Positions 34,732 to 42,962 of a stretch of DNA of 64,000 nt are shown piece after piece. The notes under the pieces were generated by a model that had not been told where the DNA came from, did not search any database, and saw only the letters and a program-made list of their open reading frames with translations. The position numbers and the translations under genes are program-made. Numbering within the stretch: the stretch's first letter is position 1; each line of letters begins with the position of its first letter. Source of the DNA: an uncultured Clostridia bacterium (lineage in GTDB: Bacteria; Bacillota; Clostridia; Oscillospirales; Ruminococcaceae); NCBI GenBank assembly GCA_947625155.1, contig CANQNG010000007.1, forward strand, positions 39,228-103,227. The letters run 5' to 3'.

Positions 34732-35570
34732 TGTGCTTCCCCCTCTGCCGGGAACAGCCGGTCGATCTCCCGTTCCATGTCTTGGATGATCTGCGCAACG
34801 GCTCCCGGCGCAAAGCTGCCGCCGTACCAGATCTCGTGCGCCCGTACTGCCTGCCAGACCAGCATCGCCGCACCGCCCACAGCGGGCTTGCCGAGGGCAC
34901 GTGCCTTGCGCAGGAGCAGCGTTTCGGTCGGATTGTAGATCACGTCAAAGACTGCCTTGCTCCCGGCAATGACTTCCTCCGTGACCGGGCAAGCATGGCT
35001 GCGGGGGTACATGCCGACCGGACAGGCATTCATCAGCAGGTCATAGCTGCCCGGCTCTGCCTTGGGCAGGACGGTGATCTTCACGCCCGGAACGCTTTGC
35101 CGCAGCTCGTCCGCAAGCGCCTGCGCTTTCGGCAGGTCCGGCTCGGCGATCGTAAGGTCTGCGCCGTGCAGGGCAGCTTCGGTCGCCATCATGCGCCCCA
35201 CGCCGCCGCAGCCCACCAGCAGTACTTTGCCGCCGAGGGCAAACTGCTCCACGCTCCGCAAAAAGCCCGTGCAGTCCGTGTTGTAGCCGACAGCTTTCCC
35301 GTCCCGGTCCGCTACACAGTTGACAGCATGGTAGCGTTCTGCGGTCTCATCCAGTGCATCGAGGAACGGGATGATGTCCCCTTTGTAGGGAATGGTAATG
35401 TTGAACCCCTCCAGCGCCCGCAGCGCCGGCATGGTATCCGAAAGTTTTCCGGCGGGGATCTCCGTGAGGGTGTAGGATGCCTCCCTGCCGGACAGCGCAA
35501 ACAGCCGCTCGTGTATGAACGGTGACATGGAATGCCCCAGCGGGCAGCCGATCAGTGTGTAGTTCTGCAT
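34728..35570 (-). CDS. aroE: Shikimate dehydrogenase
   Basis: NADP-dependent reduction of 3-dehydroshikimate. The 280-aa protein has GCPLGHSMSPFIHE, the catalytic Lys in NITIPYKGDI, NTDCTGF, the nucleotide loop GCGGVGRMM, and GGAAMLVWQA. AAAGGAGG precedes the ATG. It is the first gene of aroE-aroK, with its own promoter. Confidence 0.95.
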   Translation of the reverse strand: MQNYTLIGCPLGHSMSPFIHERLFALSGREASYTLTEIPAGKLSDTMPALRALEGFNITIPYKGDIIPFLDALDETAERYHAVNCVADRDGKAVGYNTDCTGFLRSVEQFALGGKVLLVGCGGVGRMMATEAALHGADLTIAEPDLPKAQALADELRQSVPGVKITVLPKAEPGSYDLLMNACPVGMYPRSHACPVTEEVIAGSKAVFDVIYNPTETLLLRKARALGKPAVGGAAMLVWQAVRAHEIWYGGSFAPGAVAQIIQDMEREIDRLFPAEGEAQ

Positions 35571-35598
35571 AGTGTCCTCCTTTGAGCTGTATACTTAT

Positions 35599-35627
35599 AG
35601 CATATCACAAATCCAAGAAAAACGCAA
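35599..35627 (-). promoter_or_regulatory. Sigma-A promoter of aroE-aroK
   Basis: Minus strand TTGCGT (35622-35627), 17-base spacer, TATGCT (35599-35604). Confidence 0.6.
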
Positions 35628-35687
35628 TGGTTTTTGCGGATTTTTTTTTGGAAAGGAACAGTTTTTTCGTAATATCCTTTTACTATT

Positions 35688-35700
35688 TTACACAGTGTAA
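35688..35700. other. 13-bp palindrome upstream of the acyl carrier protein gene
   Basis: TTACAC-A-GTGTAA is a perfect palindrome in the AT-rich gap between aroE and the carrier protein gene. It is possibly a regulator site; it lies about 65 bases upstream of the -35 box. Confidence 0.4.
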
Positions 35701-35763
35701 TATAAAACAGCAAATTGCACAAAGAAATGTCTGTACGCCCGCAAAAGACCGTCATTTAGCCTA

Positions 35764-35792
35764 TTGACGGGAACGGACTTTTCCTTTATAAT
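35764..35792 (+). promoter_or_regulatory. Sigma-A promoter of the acyl carrier protein gene
   Basis: TTGACG (35764-35769), 17-base spacer, TATAAT (35787-35792). Confidence 0.85.
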
Positions 35793-35826
35793 ACAGTTAG
35801 AAAACATGGAAAGTGAGGGACTTGTA

Positions 35827-36069
35827 ATGGATCTTGAAGCAGTTGCAGCAATTATTGCAGAACAGTTCGACGTGGATGTCGACACGCTGACAGAGGAAAC
35901 GGATATTCTGGACGATCTGGGCTGTACCTCTATGGATGCTGTAGAACTGATCGTATCGATCGAGGGCGCTACGGACATCCATATCCCGGACGAGGCGGTG
36001 GACTCCATCCGAACGATCGGAGATCTGGTAAACTATCTCGCCGAACATGCTGGACCGGAAGAAGAGTAG
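35827..36069 (+). CDS. Acyl carrier protein
   Basis: An 80-aa acidic carrier protein. The phosphopantetheine site reads DLGCTSMDAVELI: the Ser is present, but the usual D-S-L-D is changed to T-S-M-D. GAGGG lies about 8 bases before the ATG at 35827. It stands alone, not beside fatty-acid genes, so it may be a secondary carrier protein rather than the main AcpP. Confidence 0.88.
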   Translation: MDLEAVAAIIAEQFDVDVDTLTEETDILDDLGCTSMDAVELIVSIEGATDIHIPDEAVDSIRTIGDLVNYLAEHAGPEEE

Positions 36070-36094
36070 TTTGGGAATGGGTATATTTTGGCTC

Positions 36095-36123
36095 TTGCTT
36101 TTTCCCGGCATTTCTGGTATAAT
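36095..36123 (+). promoter_or_regulatory. Sigma-A promoter of the sortase operon
   Basis: TTGCTT (36095-36100), 17-base spacer, TATAAT (36118-36123), about 40 bases before the first gene. Confidence 0.75.
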
Positions 36124-36165
36124 GGTATCAGAAAGAGGCTTTTCGTTTCAGGAAAGGAGTAAGAT

Positions 36166-36918
36166 ATGAAGCTGAAATTTCATTTTGCTGCTTTGACGGC
36201 AGCACTGTCTGTGCTCTGGATGTCCGGTGTCACGGCATCTGCGATCTCACCGGATGATGTTGCTGCTAAGGCAAGACGTGCCGGTTTTTCGGAAAGTCAG
36301 GTACAGCAGGGCTACAATGCGTGGTCAACAGGCGAGTATACAGAAGACGACCTCTGGCAGGCGTATTATGCGCTCGATGACTACATCGCAGATACGGATG
36401 ACAAGATCGGCAATGCGCTCGGGGGCGGCACAGAAACACCTGCTGCCACGGAGGCTGCGCAGACCGTCACGGAAACACAGGCTGCCACAGAAGCGGTGCA
36501 GGACCGCATCCCTGCCAAGGATTTCATCAACATGACGTTAGAAGAGAAGCGGGACTATGTCAACTCGCTCCCCGCAGAGCAGCGGCAGGCATTTATCGAC
36601 AGCCTGTCCAACGAGGAGCGCAACAGCATCCTCAAACAGCTCCCCGTTGACCAGAAAGCGGACATCGTGCAGGGACTGGTGGACACAGCAGGGGCAATGG
36701 GCATGAATGTGTCCGTGGATGAGATCTCGGACGACAATATCGCCCTGACGATGCGCAACGAGGACGGCGTGATCATTGACAAGTCCGCTGTAGGCATCAC
36801 CATTGACGAAACGGGTATCGACTATTCCGGGAAATGGGCTGTCGCCGGTGTCGGTGTGCTGGTCTCCGCTGTTGGTATCGGTCTGCTGTATCGGTACATC
36901 CGGAAAACAGAAGAATGA
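36166..36918 (+). CDS. Secreted, membrane-anchored protein of unknown function
   Basis: A 250-aa protein with a signal peptide (1-25, ending near ASA), a helical acidic domain, a Thr/Ala-rich linker (about 88-110), a second helical domain (MTLEEKRDYVNSLPAEQRQ), and a C-terminal membrane helix (about 225-245) followed by RYIRKTEE. The tail resembles a sortase substrate's hydrophobic helix plus positive end, but no LPXTG or NPXTN motif precedes it. AAAGGAG precedes the ATG. It shares an operon with a sortase. Confidence 0.75.
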   Translation: MKLKFHFAALTAALSVLWMSGVTASAISPDDVAAKARRAGFSESQVQQGYNAWSTGEYTEDDLWQAYYALDDYIADTDDKIGNALGGGTETPAATEAAQTVTETQAATEAVQDRIPAKDFINMTLEEKRDYVNSLPAEQRQAFIDSLSNEERNSILKQLPVDQKADIVQGLVDTAGAMGMNVSVDEISDDNIALTMRNEDGVIIDKSAVGITIDETGIDYSGKWAVAGVGVLVSAVGIGLLYRYIRKTEE

Positions 36919-36975
36919 TCTCGCTGCGGGGCGGGCGGTGTTCTGCCTGTCCCGTTTTGCGGAAAGGACGGCATT

Positions 36976-37665
36976 TTGGAACAGAAAAAGAAAAAAAGTG
37001 CGCTCCCCGTCTACATCCTGACGGGGGTGTTTCTTGCTGTGCTGTGTACAGCTTTGAGTGCGGCAGTGCTTGCTGTGCCGTATGATAAAGTAAGATCCTA
37101 CCTGAACATCGTGTTCATGGATCAGATGAAGCTCGACCCGTCCACGGGGACGAACGGGCTCGTCATTATCGAAAATGAGGACATCCCCACCGAAAAGCCC
37201 TCCGAGGGGCTGGCAGACGAGGGCGACATCATCCGCCCCGCTTTCGGCGAACAGTATGCCGTGCTGCAATGCGATGCCATTTCGCTGTCTGTGCCTGTGT
37301 ACTGGGGTTCGAGTGCGGAGCTGCTGGAACGGGGCGCTTGTCAGTCGTCCAGTTCCAAGGTGATCGGTGAAGTCGGGAATGTTGTCATTGATGCACACGT
37401 GAATACTTTCTTTGCTGACCTCAGCCAGATGAAAACAGGCGATGAGGTCGTGCTTTACACGGAATATGGGGTATTCACTTACCAAGTGACGGAGCAGGTC
37501 ACCTTTGAGAACACGGACAAGACCTATGTACTTCCCACGGAGGAGGACAGGCTGACGCTCTATACCTGTGAGGCGCAGGTGCTTGGCACGTCCTCTATGC
37601 GGCTCGGGGTGCTCTGTGAGCTGGTCAGCAAGGCATTTTACCAGACCGGGGAGGTGCAGGAATGA
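36976..37665 (+). CDS. Sortase (class D-like)
   Basis: A cysteine transpeptidase that attaches proteins to the cell wall. The 229-aa protein has an N-terminal membrane segment (10-32), catalytic His in DAHVNTFFADLSQM, catalytic Cys in LTLYTCEAQV, and catalytic Arg in SSMRLGVL. The usual G-H before the catalytic His is A-H here. The start is a TTG after GGAAAGGA; no better in-frame ATG fits. The following gene starts inside its stop region, so the two are translationally coupled. Confidence 0.88.
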   Translation: MEQKKKKSALPVYILTGVFLAVLCTALSAAVLAVPYDKVRSYLNIVFMDQMKLDPSTGTNGLVIIENEDIPTEKPSEGLADEGDIIRPAFGEQYAVLQCDAISLSVPVYWGSSAELLERGACQSSSSKVIGEVGNVVIDAHVNTFFADLSQMKTGDEVVLYTEYGVFTYQVTEQVTFENTDKTYVLPTEEDRLTLYTCEAQVLGTSSMRLGVLCELVSKAFYQTGEVQE

Positions 37666-38546
37666 AGCTGAAACACTACATTCCCTCGGTGATCCTGACG
37701 GTGCTGCTGGTGTTTGCGCTGGTGGGAACAACAGGTGTCCTGCTCGTGCAGCACGTTCTGCTGAATGCGGATACCTTTGCCACGGTCACGGAAGAACAGG
37801 CACTGGCGGACAAGGCATATGCCTCGCTGGAGAGCTATTTCAAGGCAAGGGAGAACAGCACGGGCATCCCGAAAGAAGTCTTTCTCGATGCGATCGACAA
37901 AGAGGCGCTCCAAGAAGGCATCGCAGGCAGCACGAAACAGGCATTCGACTATCTGCACGGGCGGAGCGACAGTTTTGCGCTCACCATGGATTTCACGGAA
38001 ATGGAAGCTTCGGTGCGGGCTTTCTTTGAAGACTATGCCGACACCAACGGCTATGCCAAAGACGAGATCTACGAGCAGAAGATCGCCGACGTGACCGCCG
38101 GGGCAGAGGACAAGATCCTCTTCACGGTGGATACGTTCAAATTCTCCGTCATGTACCAGAACGGCTGGCTGCAAAAAGCCAAGCCTTACATGAAATACCT
38201 CTCCCCGGCAGCGGTCGGCTGTGTGGTGGTGACACTTCTGCTGCTGCTCATGCTCGTGCTGCTCCACCGGAAACAGGGGGCGCATCTGTGCTACTGGGCA
38301 GGGCTGGCGGCGCTGATCGCAGGGCTGCTGCTGCTTGCGCCGTGTGTGTATGTGACGGCGACGGATTATTTTTCGGGGTTCGTCATCAAAGACCCGCAGA
38401 TCTTTGCGGCGGTGCTGGGCTGCTTGGATCTGTTCACGCACCGGGCTATGACCGCAGCGGTCGTGATGACAGTCCTCGGGGTGGTGCTATTAGTCCTTTT
38501 CGGGGTGCTGCTGCATCTGCAAAAGCCTGAACCCGATACAAAATAA
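37662..38546 (+). CDS. Four-helix membrane protein in the sortase operon
   Basis: A 294-aa protein: membrane helix 8-32, an extracytoplasmic helical domain (about 33-175) rich in Glu/Asp, then three further membrane helices (about 182-203, 210-232, 262-285). Its ATG overlaps the sortase TGA by four bases. I do not recognise the family. Position suggests a helper or target of the sortase. Confidence 0.75.
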   Translation: MKLKHYIPSVILTVLLVFALVGTTGVLLVQHVLLNADTFATVTEEQALADKAYASLESYFKARENSTGIPKEVFLDAIDKEALQEGIAGSTKQAFDYLHGRSDSFALTMDFTEMEASVRAFFEDYADTNGYAKDEIYEQKIADVTAGAEDKILFTVDTFKFSVMYQNGWLQKAKPYMKYLSPAAVGCVVVTLLLLLMLVLLHRKQGAHLCYWAGLAALIAGLLLLAPCVYVTATDYFSGFVIKDPQIFAAVLGCLDLFTHRAMTAAVVMTVLGVVLLVLFGVLLHLQKPEPDTK

Positions 38547-38552
38547 AAGAAA

Positions 38553-38585
38553 CCGGAAACTGTGCGGCAGTTTCCGGCTTTTTTT
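38553..38585 (+). terminator. Intrinsic terminator of the sortase operon
   Basis: CCGGAAACTG pairs with CAGTTTCCGG around a 5-base loop, followed by CTTTTTTT. Confidence 0.92.
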
Positions 38586-38615
38586 ATCGCTTGCCCGCTG
38601 TAGGGGCTTGCGGTC

Positions 38616-40130
38616 TCAGGAAAGAAGCGCCCACTTCATGAGGGCAAGGTCGTATACATCGCACACGCCGTCCCCGTCAAAGTCAGCTACAGAAAGCTGG
38701 TCTGCCGTGAGCGGCTCTACAGCGAGAAGATACTTCTGGAACAAGATCAGGTCGGTCAGATCCAGTGTGCTGTCACTGTTCAGATCGCCGGGGGTTGGTT
38801 CAGTGGCAAGGTCAAGATCTACAAAAGTGAAACCATATTCTTCTGCATAGGTCTCGGCTGCTGTGCCGGCATATCCATAAACTGTAAAATTTTCTTGCGG
38901 GTTCCCATCTCCGTTACATCCTATGCTACCTTCCTCAATAATATCCACAGTTTTCGGAATGGTAATGCTGTTCACCTTCGGACAGTTTGCAAAGGCTTCT
39001 ACACCGATCTTCTGTACCGTGTCCGGGATCGTAACACTTGTTAAATTATAGTTATCAGAAAAAGCATTGCTATTGATGACATCTATAGCCGGGATAGTCA
39101 ATTCCTTAAAACCGCATCCGTGAAAAGCACCCTCTCCGATCACGGTCAATGCAGACGGGAAATCCACATGGCTCAATGCCGTACAGTCACTAAACGCCCA
39201 TTCTCCAATACTGCTCACATTGTCCGGTATCGTTATTTCCTGTACATTCGGACAAAACGCAAAACACCAGCCCGGAATACTTGTCAGGTTATTGGAAAGC
39301 TGGATAGATGTCACATTTGTACAGTTCTCAAATGCAGAACCACCGATTTTCATGACACTATCCGGGATCACAATTTTTGTCAGAGCAGCACATCCATAAA
39401 ATGCAGCGTCTTTGATCACCAAAACAGAATCCGGTATCGTCAGAGAAGCAAGCTTTTCACAGCCTGAGAAAACAGAATCATTGATCGTTCCGAGTTCGTC
39501 CGGCAGTTTCAGCTTTACCAAAGATGTGCATTTACTGAATGCCCCGTCTCCGATAGATGTTACAGAGTCCGGAATATCGATACCCACAAGACCGGAACAA
39601 TTTTCAAAAGCATTTTCCCCGATAGACTGCAAATGATCCGGCAAAACAAGGGAAACCAGACTTGTACAGCCTGAAAAGCAGCTTTCTCCCAGTGTATGCA
39701 GGGAATCCGGCAGTTTGACTGTATTCAGATTATAGGAATTCCAAAAAACATAGCCTTCCAGTTCTGTCACACCTTCCGGGATCGTCACGCTTGTCAGAAA
39801 TTCCTTTCCGCCGAATGCTTCATGCTCAATTTTTTTGACCGGGCTGCCCCCTGCCTCAGAAGGCACAGTCAGCGCAGGTTCGTTTCCCTCATATCCTGTG
39901 ATGACCGCATACTCGGCTACCTTATTTACCTTTTCATCGTTTTCCCATTCATAAGAACCCCATATCTCGTAGTGAAACTGATCTTCCGTGATACCTTCAA
40001 TGTCAAGTGGTCCAAACTCCACCGCCCTCGCTTCGATCACCGTATCCGGCAGTGCATACCCGAAAGACGGCACAGAAGAAACGGCGAAAAGGATAGCTGC
40101 TGCCCCTGCGACCCAACGTTTCGCATTCAT
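38616..40130 (-). CDS. Secreted BspA-type leucine-rich repeat protein with type I dockerin
   Basis: 504 aa. A signal peptide (1-25) is followed by about twelve LRR_5/BspA repeats (pattern SIGDGAFSKCTSLVKLKLPD), then a type I dockerin at the end with two calcium loops, DLNSDSTLDLTDL and DFDGDGVCDVYDL, each followed by a helix. Dockerins dock proteins onto cohesin scaffoldins, so this protein is probably held on a cellulosome-like complex. The LRR part suggests binding rather than catalysis. AAAGGAGG precedes the ATG. It is divergent from an XRE regulator across a perfect inverted repeat. Confidence 0.93.
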   Translation of the reverse strand: MNAKRWVAGAAAILFAVSSVPSFGYALPDTVIEARAVEFGPLDIEGITEDQFHYEIWGSYEWENDEKVNKVAEYAVITGYEGNEPALTVPSEAGGSPVKKIEHEAFGGKEFLTSVTIPEGVTELEGYVFWNSYNLNTVKLPDSLHTLGESCFSGCTSLVSLVLPDHLQSIGENAFENCSGLVGIDIPDSVTSIGDGAFSKCTSLVKLKLPDELGTINDSVFSGCEKLASLTIPDSVLVIKDAAFYGCAALTKIVIPDSVMKIGGSAFENCTNVTSIQLSNNLTSIPGWCFAFCPNVQEITIPDNVSSIGEWAFSDCTALSHVDFPSALTVIGEGAFHGCGFKELTIPAIDVINSNAFSDNYNLTSVTIPDTVQKIGVEAFANCPKVNSITIPKTVDIIEEGSIGCNGDGNPQENFTVYGYAGTAAETYAEEYGFTFVDLDLATEPTPGDLNSDSTLDLTDLILFQKYLLAVEPLTADQLSVADFDGDGVCDVYDLALMKWALLS

Positions 40131-40152
40131 AAAAAGACCTCCTTTGTATTAT

Positions 40153-40172
40153 TTTAGTCACAATGGACTAAA
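40153..40172. promoter_or_regulatory. Probable operator between the LRR-dockerin gene and the XRE gene
   Basis: TTTAGTC, 6 bases, GACTAAA: a perfect 7-6-7 inverted repeat just downstream of the LRR-dockerin promoter, where a bound repressor would block transcription. Confidence 0.65.
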
Positions 40173-40182
40173 CTATATTATT

Positions 40183-40211
40183 ATTATAATCTATTTAGAT
40201 TGATTTGTCAA
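40183..40211 (-). promoter_or_regulatory. Consensus sigma-A promoter of the LRR-dockerin gene
   Basis: Minus strand TTGACA (40206-40211), 17-base spacer, TATAAT (40183-40188): both boxes exact. Confidence 0.88.
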
Positions 40212-40257
40212 TAGGTAATAACCATATATGATAAAATTTTTCAAAGGAGTGTTGTGT

Positions 40258-40590
40258 ATGGCTTTTTATCAACGGATCAGGGATCTGCGGGAAGATGCAG
40301 ACAAAACACAGGCAGAGATCGCTGAATATTTGGAAACAACTGCCCAATACTACGGAAAATATGAAAAAGGCGAACGTGAACTCCCTTTTGCAAGGGCGAT
40401 CCAGCTCGCCGAATATTATCATGTCACTTTAGATTATCTTGCCGGGCGCACACGATTCCGGCACGCCCTCTCCCTCAATGCCGAGGAAGAGCAGCTCGTG
40501 CAGCACTGGCGCACCCTTTCGGAACGCAGCAAAGGCAAAGTAGAATACCTCATCTCCGAGCTGCTCTCCGCCGAACACCGCCGCATATGA
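40258..40590 (+). CDS. XRE-family helix-turn-helix regulator
   Basis: A 110-aa protein with a Cro/CI-type domain (about 5-60): QAEIAEYLETTAQYYGKYEKG, then LAEYYHVTLDYLAGR. The ATG at 40258 lies 8 bases after AAAGGAG; an earlier in-frame start at 40228 has no site. It is transcribed divergently from the LRR-dockerin gene, so it probably controls that gene and itself via the repeat at 40153-40172. Confidence 0.9.
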   Translation: MAFYQRIRDLREDADKTQAEIAEYLETTAQYYGKYEKGERELPFARAIQLAEYYHVTLDYLAGRTRFRHALSLNAEEEQLVQHWRTLSERSKGKVEYLISELLSAEHRRI

Positions 40591-40600
40591 ATGCGGCTTT

Positions 40601-41254
40601 TTATTTTTTCAGCAAGCACGCCCGCAGTTCCTCCGCTGTGGAAACGATGCGCTCCGCCCCGTTCTCCCGGAGAAATGCCGCCGTCCGGTAGCCCCAGTCC
40701 ACGCTGATGCAGGGGATCCCGGCATTGCGGGCAGTCTGGATGTCCACATCCGAATCCCCCACATACACCGCTTCTTCCCGTGCGATGCCAAGGGCTTGCA
40801 GTACAGCTTGCACTGCATCGGGCGCAGGCTTTCGCCGGACACCCGGGCGCTCCCCGACTGCCGCATCGAGCAGCCCCGGAAAGAATGCCTTCGCCAAAGC
40901 CTGCACGCCGTAGTCCGCCTTATTCGACACGACTGCCGTCTTGATACCGGATGCCCGCAGCTCCTCCAGCAGTGCCGGGATCCCCGGATAGGGCGCTGTC
41001 TGCTCCGTGCAGTGTGCTTTATAATATGCGGTGAACGCCTGAAAGACCTGTTCCCGTTCCGTATCCGTCGCACCGGCAGGGACTGCTCGTTCGATGAGCT
41101 TGCCGATGCCGTTGCCGACGAACTGCCGCACTTCCTCGAGCGTGTGTTCCGGCATACCGGATGTCCGCAGCGCCGCATTGACTGCCGCCGCAAGGTCTTT
41201 CAGTGTGTCCAGCACCGTTCCGTCCATATCAAAGATCACAAGACTGTACTGCAT
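40601..41254 (-). CDS. HAD-family phosphatase (phosphoglycolate phosphatase-like)
   Basis: A 217-aa HAD hydrolase: FDMDGTVLDTLKDL (nucleophile Asp), VVSNKADYG (motif II), and YVGDSDVDIQTARNAG (motif IV), with a helical cap after motif I. The ATG at 41254 follows GGAGGG; a longer frame runs upstream without a site. Gph/PpaX-like enzymes act on phosphoglycolate or pyrophosphate; the exact substrate is not certain. Confidence 0.88.
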   Translation of the reverse strand: MQYSLVIFDMDGTVLDTLKDLAAAVNAALRTSGMPEHTLEEVRQFVGNGIGKLIERAVPAGATDTEREQVFQAFTAYYKAHCTEQTAPYPGIPALLEELRASGIKTAVVSNKADYGVQALAKAFFPGLLDAAVGERPGVRRKPAPDAVQAVLQALGIAREEAVYVGDSDVDIQTARNAGIPCISVDWGYRTAAFLRENGAERIVSTAEELRACLLKK

Positions 41255-41381
41255 CGTTCTCTCCCTCCGGGGCAGCCGGAGATCTCCGGCAAATTTGACG
41301 GGTTTTGTGAACGCCTTTATGCAAAGTTCTACATTTTCGTGAAATTTATTGCCGTATCGACAAGATACCAGCAATTACCCC

Positions 41382-41431
41382 TTGATTTTTTTTGCTATTT
41401 ATATTATAATATAATTATATACCTTTGTCAA
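41382..41431. promoter_or_regulatory. Symmetric bidirectional promoter sharing a palindromic -10 box
   Basis: Plus strand: TTGATT (41382-41387), 17 bases, TATAAT (41405-41410). Minus strand: TTGACA (41426-41431), 17 bases, TATAAT (41403-41408). The two -10 boxes overlap in the palindrome ATTATAAT, so polymerase can engage in only one direction at a time, toward the HAD gene or the HD-CmpB pair. Confidence 0.75.
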
Positions 41432-41489
41432 TACACCGAAAGACCGCATAGAAGCTGGCTGTCATGCTTACCCAATGGAGGAAGCTTTC

Positions 41490-42011
41490 ATGAAACAGAC
41501 CATTACACGCCCCATGCCGGAGACCGTTCTCCGCTCAGGCGTTTCCTATACCAAAGAGGAGATCGTTGCTGCCATTGAGGTACAGGCTGCTGCCCTGCTG
41601 ACAAGCGGACGGCTCATGCGCACCAAGACCTTTATCCAGCATTCCGATCTGTCCGTGTTCCAGCACTGCGCCCATGTTGCCTATGTGAGCTGCATCATCT
41701 GCATGAAACTGCACATTGCCGTGAGCTGGACAGAAATGATCCGGGGCGCACTGCTGCACGATTATTTCCTCTATGACTGGCACGACCGCAAAAGCTGTCA
41801 CCCCCGTCACCCCACCTATCACCCGACGCTTGCCATGCGCAATGCGTTAGAGGACTACACCCTCACCGAAAAGGAAATGCAGATCATTCAGCGCCACATG
41901 TGGCCTATCACCATCATCCCGCCCACCTGCCGGGAAGGCTGGGCTGTGACGCTGGCTGACAAGATCTGCACCATTCTGGAAGTATGCAGAAAGGAGCGTG
42001 TACGGCTATGA
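41490..42011 (+). CDS. HD-domain phosphohydrolase-like protein
   Basis: A 173-aa protein with an HD signature: an upstream His in VFQHCAHVAYVS, the HD pair in ALLHDYFLYDWH, and a distal Asp in VTLADKICTI. HD-domain proteins hydrolyse nucleotides or phosphoesters. The ATG at 41490 lies 8 bases after GGAGG. It overlaps the next gene by four bases (ATGA). Confidence 0.85.
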   Translation: MKQTITRPMPETVLRSGVSYTKEEIVAAIEVQAAALLTSGRLMRTKTFIQHSDLSVFQHCAHVAYVSCIICMKLHIAVSWTEMIRGALLHDYFLYDWHDRKSCHPRHPTYHPTLAMRNALEDYTLTEKEMQIIQRHMWPITIIPPTCREGWAVTLADKICTILEVCRKERVRL

Positions 42012-42745
42012 TCGCCAATATGGAACTGGATGTGCTGTTCCTGTCCTTTATGCTGTACAGCTTTTTAGGCTGGCTGTATGAAACGACCGTTTGCTCCCTC
42101 TGGGAGTCAGGGCATTTCCTGAACCGGGGGTCGCTCCTCGGTCCGTGCTGCCCGGTCTATGGCGGCGGTGCCGTCATCGGGCTCGTATTAGCCTATTATA
42201 TCCCGAACCCTGTGATGCTGTTCTTCACGTCCGCTTTCCTCTGCATCTGCTGTGAATACCTGTGCGGTGCGATCCTAGAGGATATTTTCCATGTCAAGCT
42301 CTGGGACTATACCGGCATGGCGTTCCAGTTCAAGGGGCGTGTGTGCCTGCTGGGATTCCTGTTTTTCGGGACGGCAGTGGTCGTCATCAGCCGATTCGTG
42401 CAGCCCTTGGTGCTGATGTGCTTCTCCAGCTTCCGCCCGGAACTGCTCACCACGACGGCGGTCGTTCTGGCAGTGCTGCTGGCTGCCGATACCATTCTTT
42501 CCGCAGCAGCCTTTTCCCGGAAAAGCCGCCGGCTGTACCGTTTCTACATACGCTGGCATGCGATGCTGAACCGGGAATTCCGCAGCCTTTCCTATGCGAT
42601 ACAGCGTAAGCTGCCGGACACCGTGCTGGAGCATCTGTCCGAAACACAGGCGTACATCCTCGAAAAGAACCACAGTCTTGCCCAACGGCAGGCAGAATAT
42701 CAGGAGACCCTGAAAGAAAAATGGGATAATTTCCGCAATAATTAA
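42008..42745 (+). CDS. CmpB-type putative ABC transporter membrane protein
   Basis: A 245-aa membrane protein with about five helices. It carries the family signature FMLYSFLGWLYET, then NRGSLLGPCCPVYGGGAV (ABC_trans_CmpB / type IV putative permease family), and a cytoplasmic C-terminal helix. The family's transport role is predicted, not shown. It is coupled to the HD gene by a four-base overlap, so the two may act together. Confidence 0.85.
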   Translation: MIANMELDVLFLSFMLYSFLGWLYETTVCSLWESGHFLNRGSLLGPCCPVYGGGAVIGLVLAYYIPNPVMLFFTSAFLCICCEYLCGAILEDIFHVKLWDYTGMAFQFKGRVCLLGFLFFGTAVVVISRFVQPLVLMCFSSFRPELLTTTAVVLAVLLAADTILSAAAFSRKSRRLYRFYIRWHAMLNREFRSLSYAIQRKLPDTVLEHLSETQAYILEKNHSLAQRQAEYQETLKEKWDNFRNN

Positions 42746-42771
42746 AAAGGCAGCGTCACGCTGCCTTTTGG
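42746..42771 (+). terminator. Terminator after the HD-CmpB pair
   Basis: AAAGGCAGCG pairs with CGCTGCCTTT around a TCA loop. It merges into the start of repeat module X. Confidence 0.7.
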
Positions 42772-42831
42772 CAAAAAAGCGCCTCCTTCTTTCCTCTTTT
42801 CTGAACTATCCTTTCCGCCCTTGGGCGGAAA
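42765..42831 (+). repeat. Dispersed repeat, module X, copy B
   Basis: It closely matches 7527-7598, sharing CTTTTGGCAAAAAAGCGCC and ACTATCCTTTCCGCCCTTGG. Here it is fully intergenic, whereas copy A encodes the end of thiN. Confidence 0.75.
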
Positions 42832-42838
42832 TGCAGCG

Positions 42839-42916
42839 AGGCGCTGCACCGATCTGCTTCCCAATGCCGGGCTATGCTCGGCAAAGGTCGGCTTGCTCGA
42901 CTGTTACTCTTATCTT
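42839..42916 (+). repeat. Dispersed structured repeat, module Y, copy B
   Basis: 78 bases with the same blocks as copy A (CGCTGCACC, TTCCCAATGCCG, CGGCAAAGGTCGGCTTGCT, GACTG, TTATCTT). The central hairpin stem here is GCCG/CGGC. Confidence 0.78.
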
Positions 42917-42962
42917 CCCTGAAACAGAGTAGATGTGCATAAAGAGGAAAAAAGGAGATCAA

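Noticed and set aside
42755..42920. Insertion sequence remnant at repeat copy B
   Set aside because: No transposase fragment or terminal inverted repeats were seen. The element is better described as a short structured repeat.
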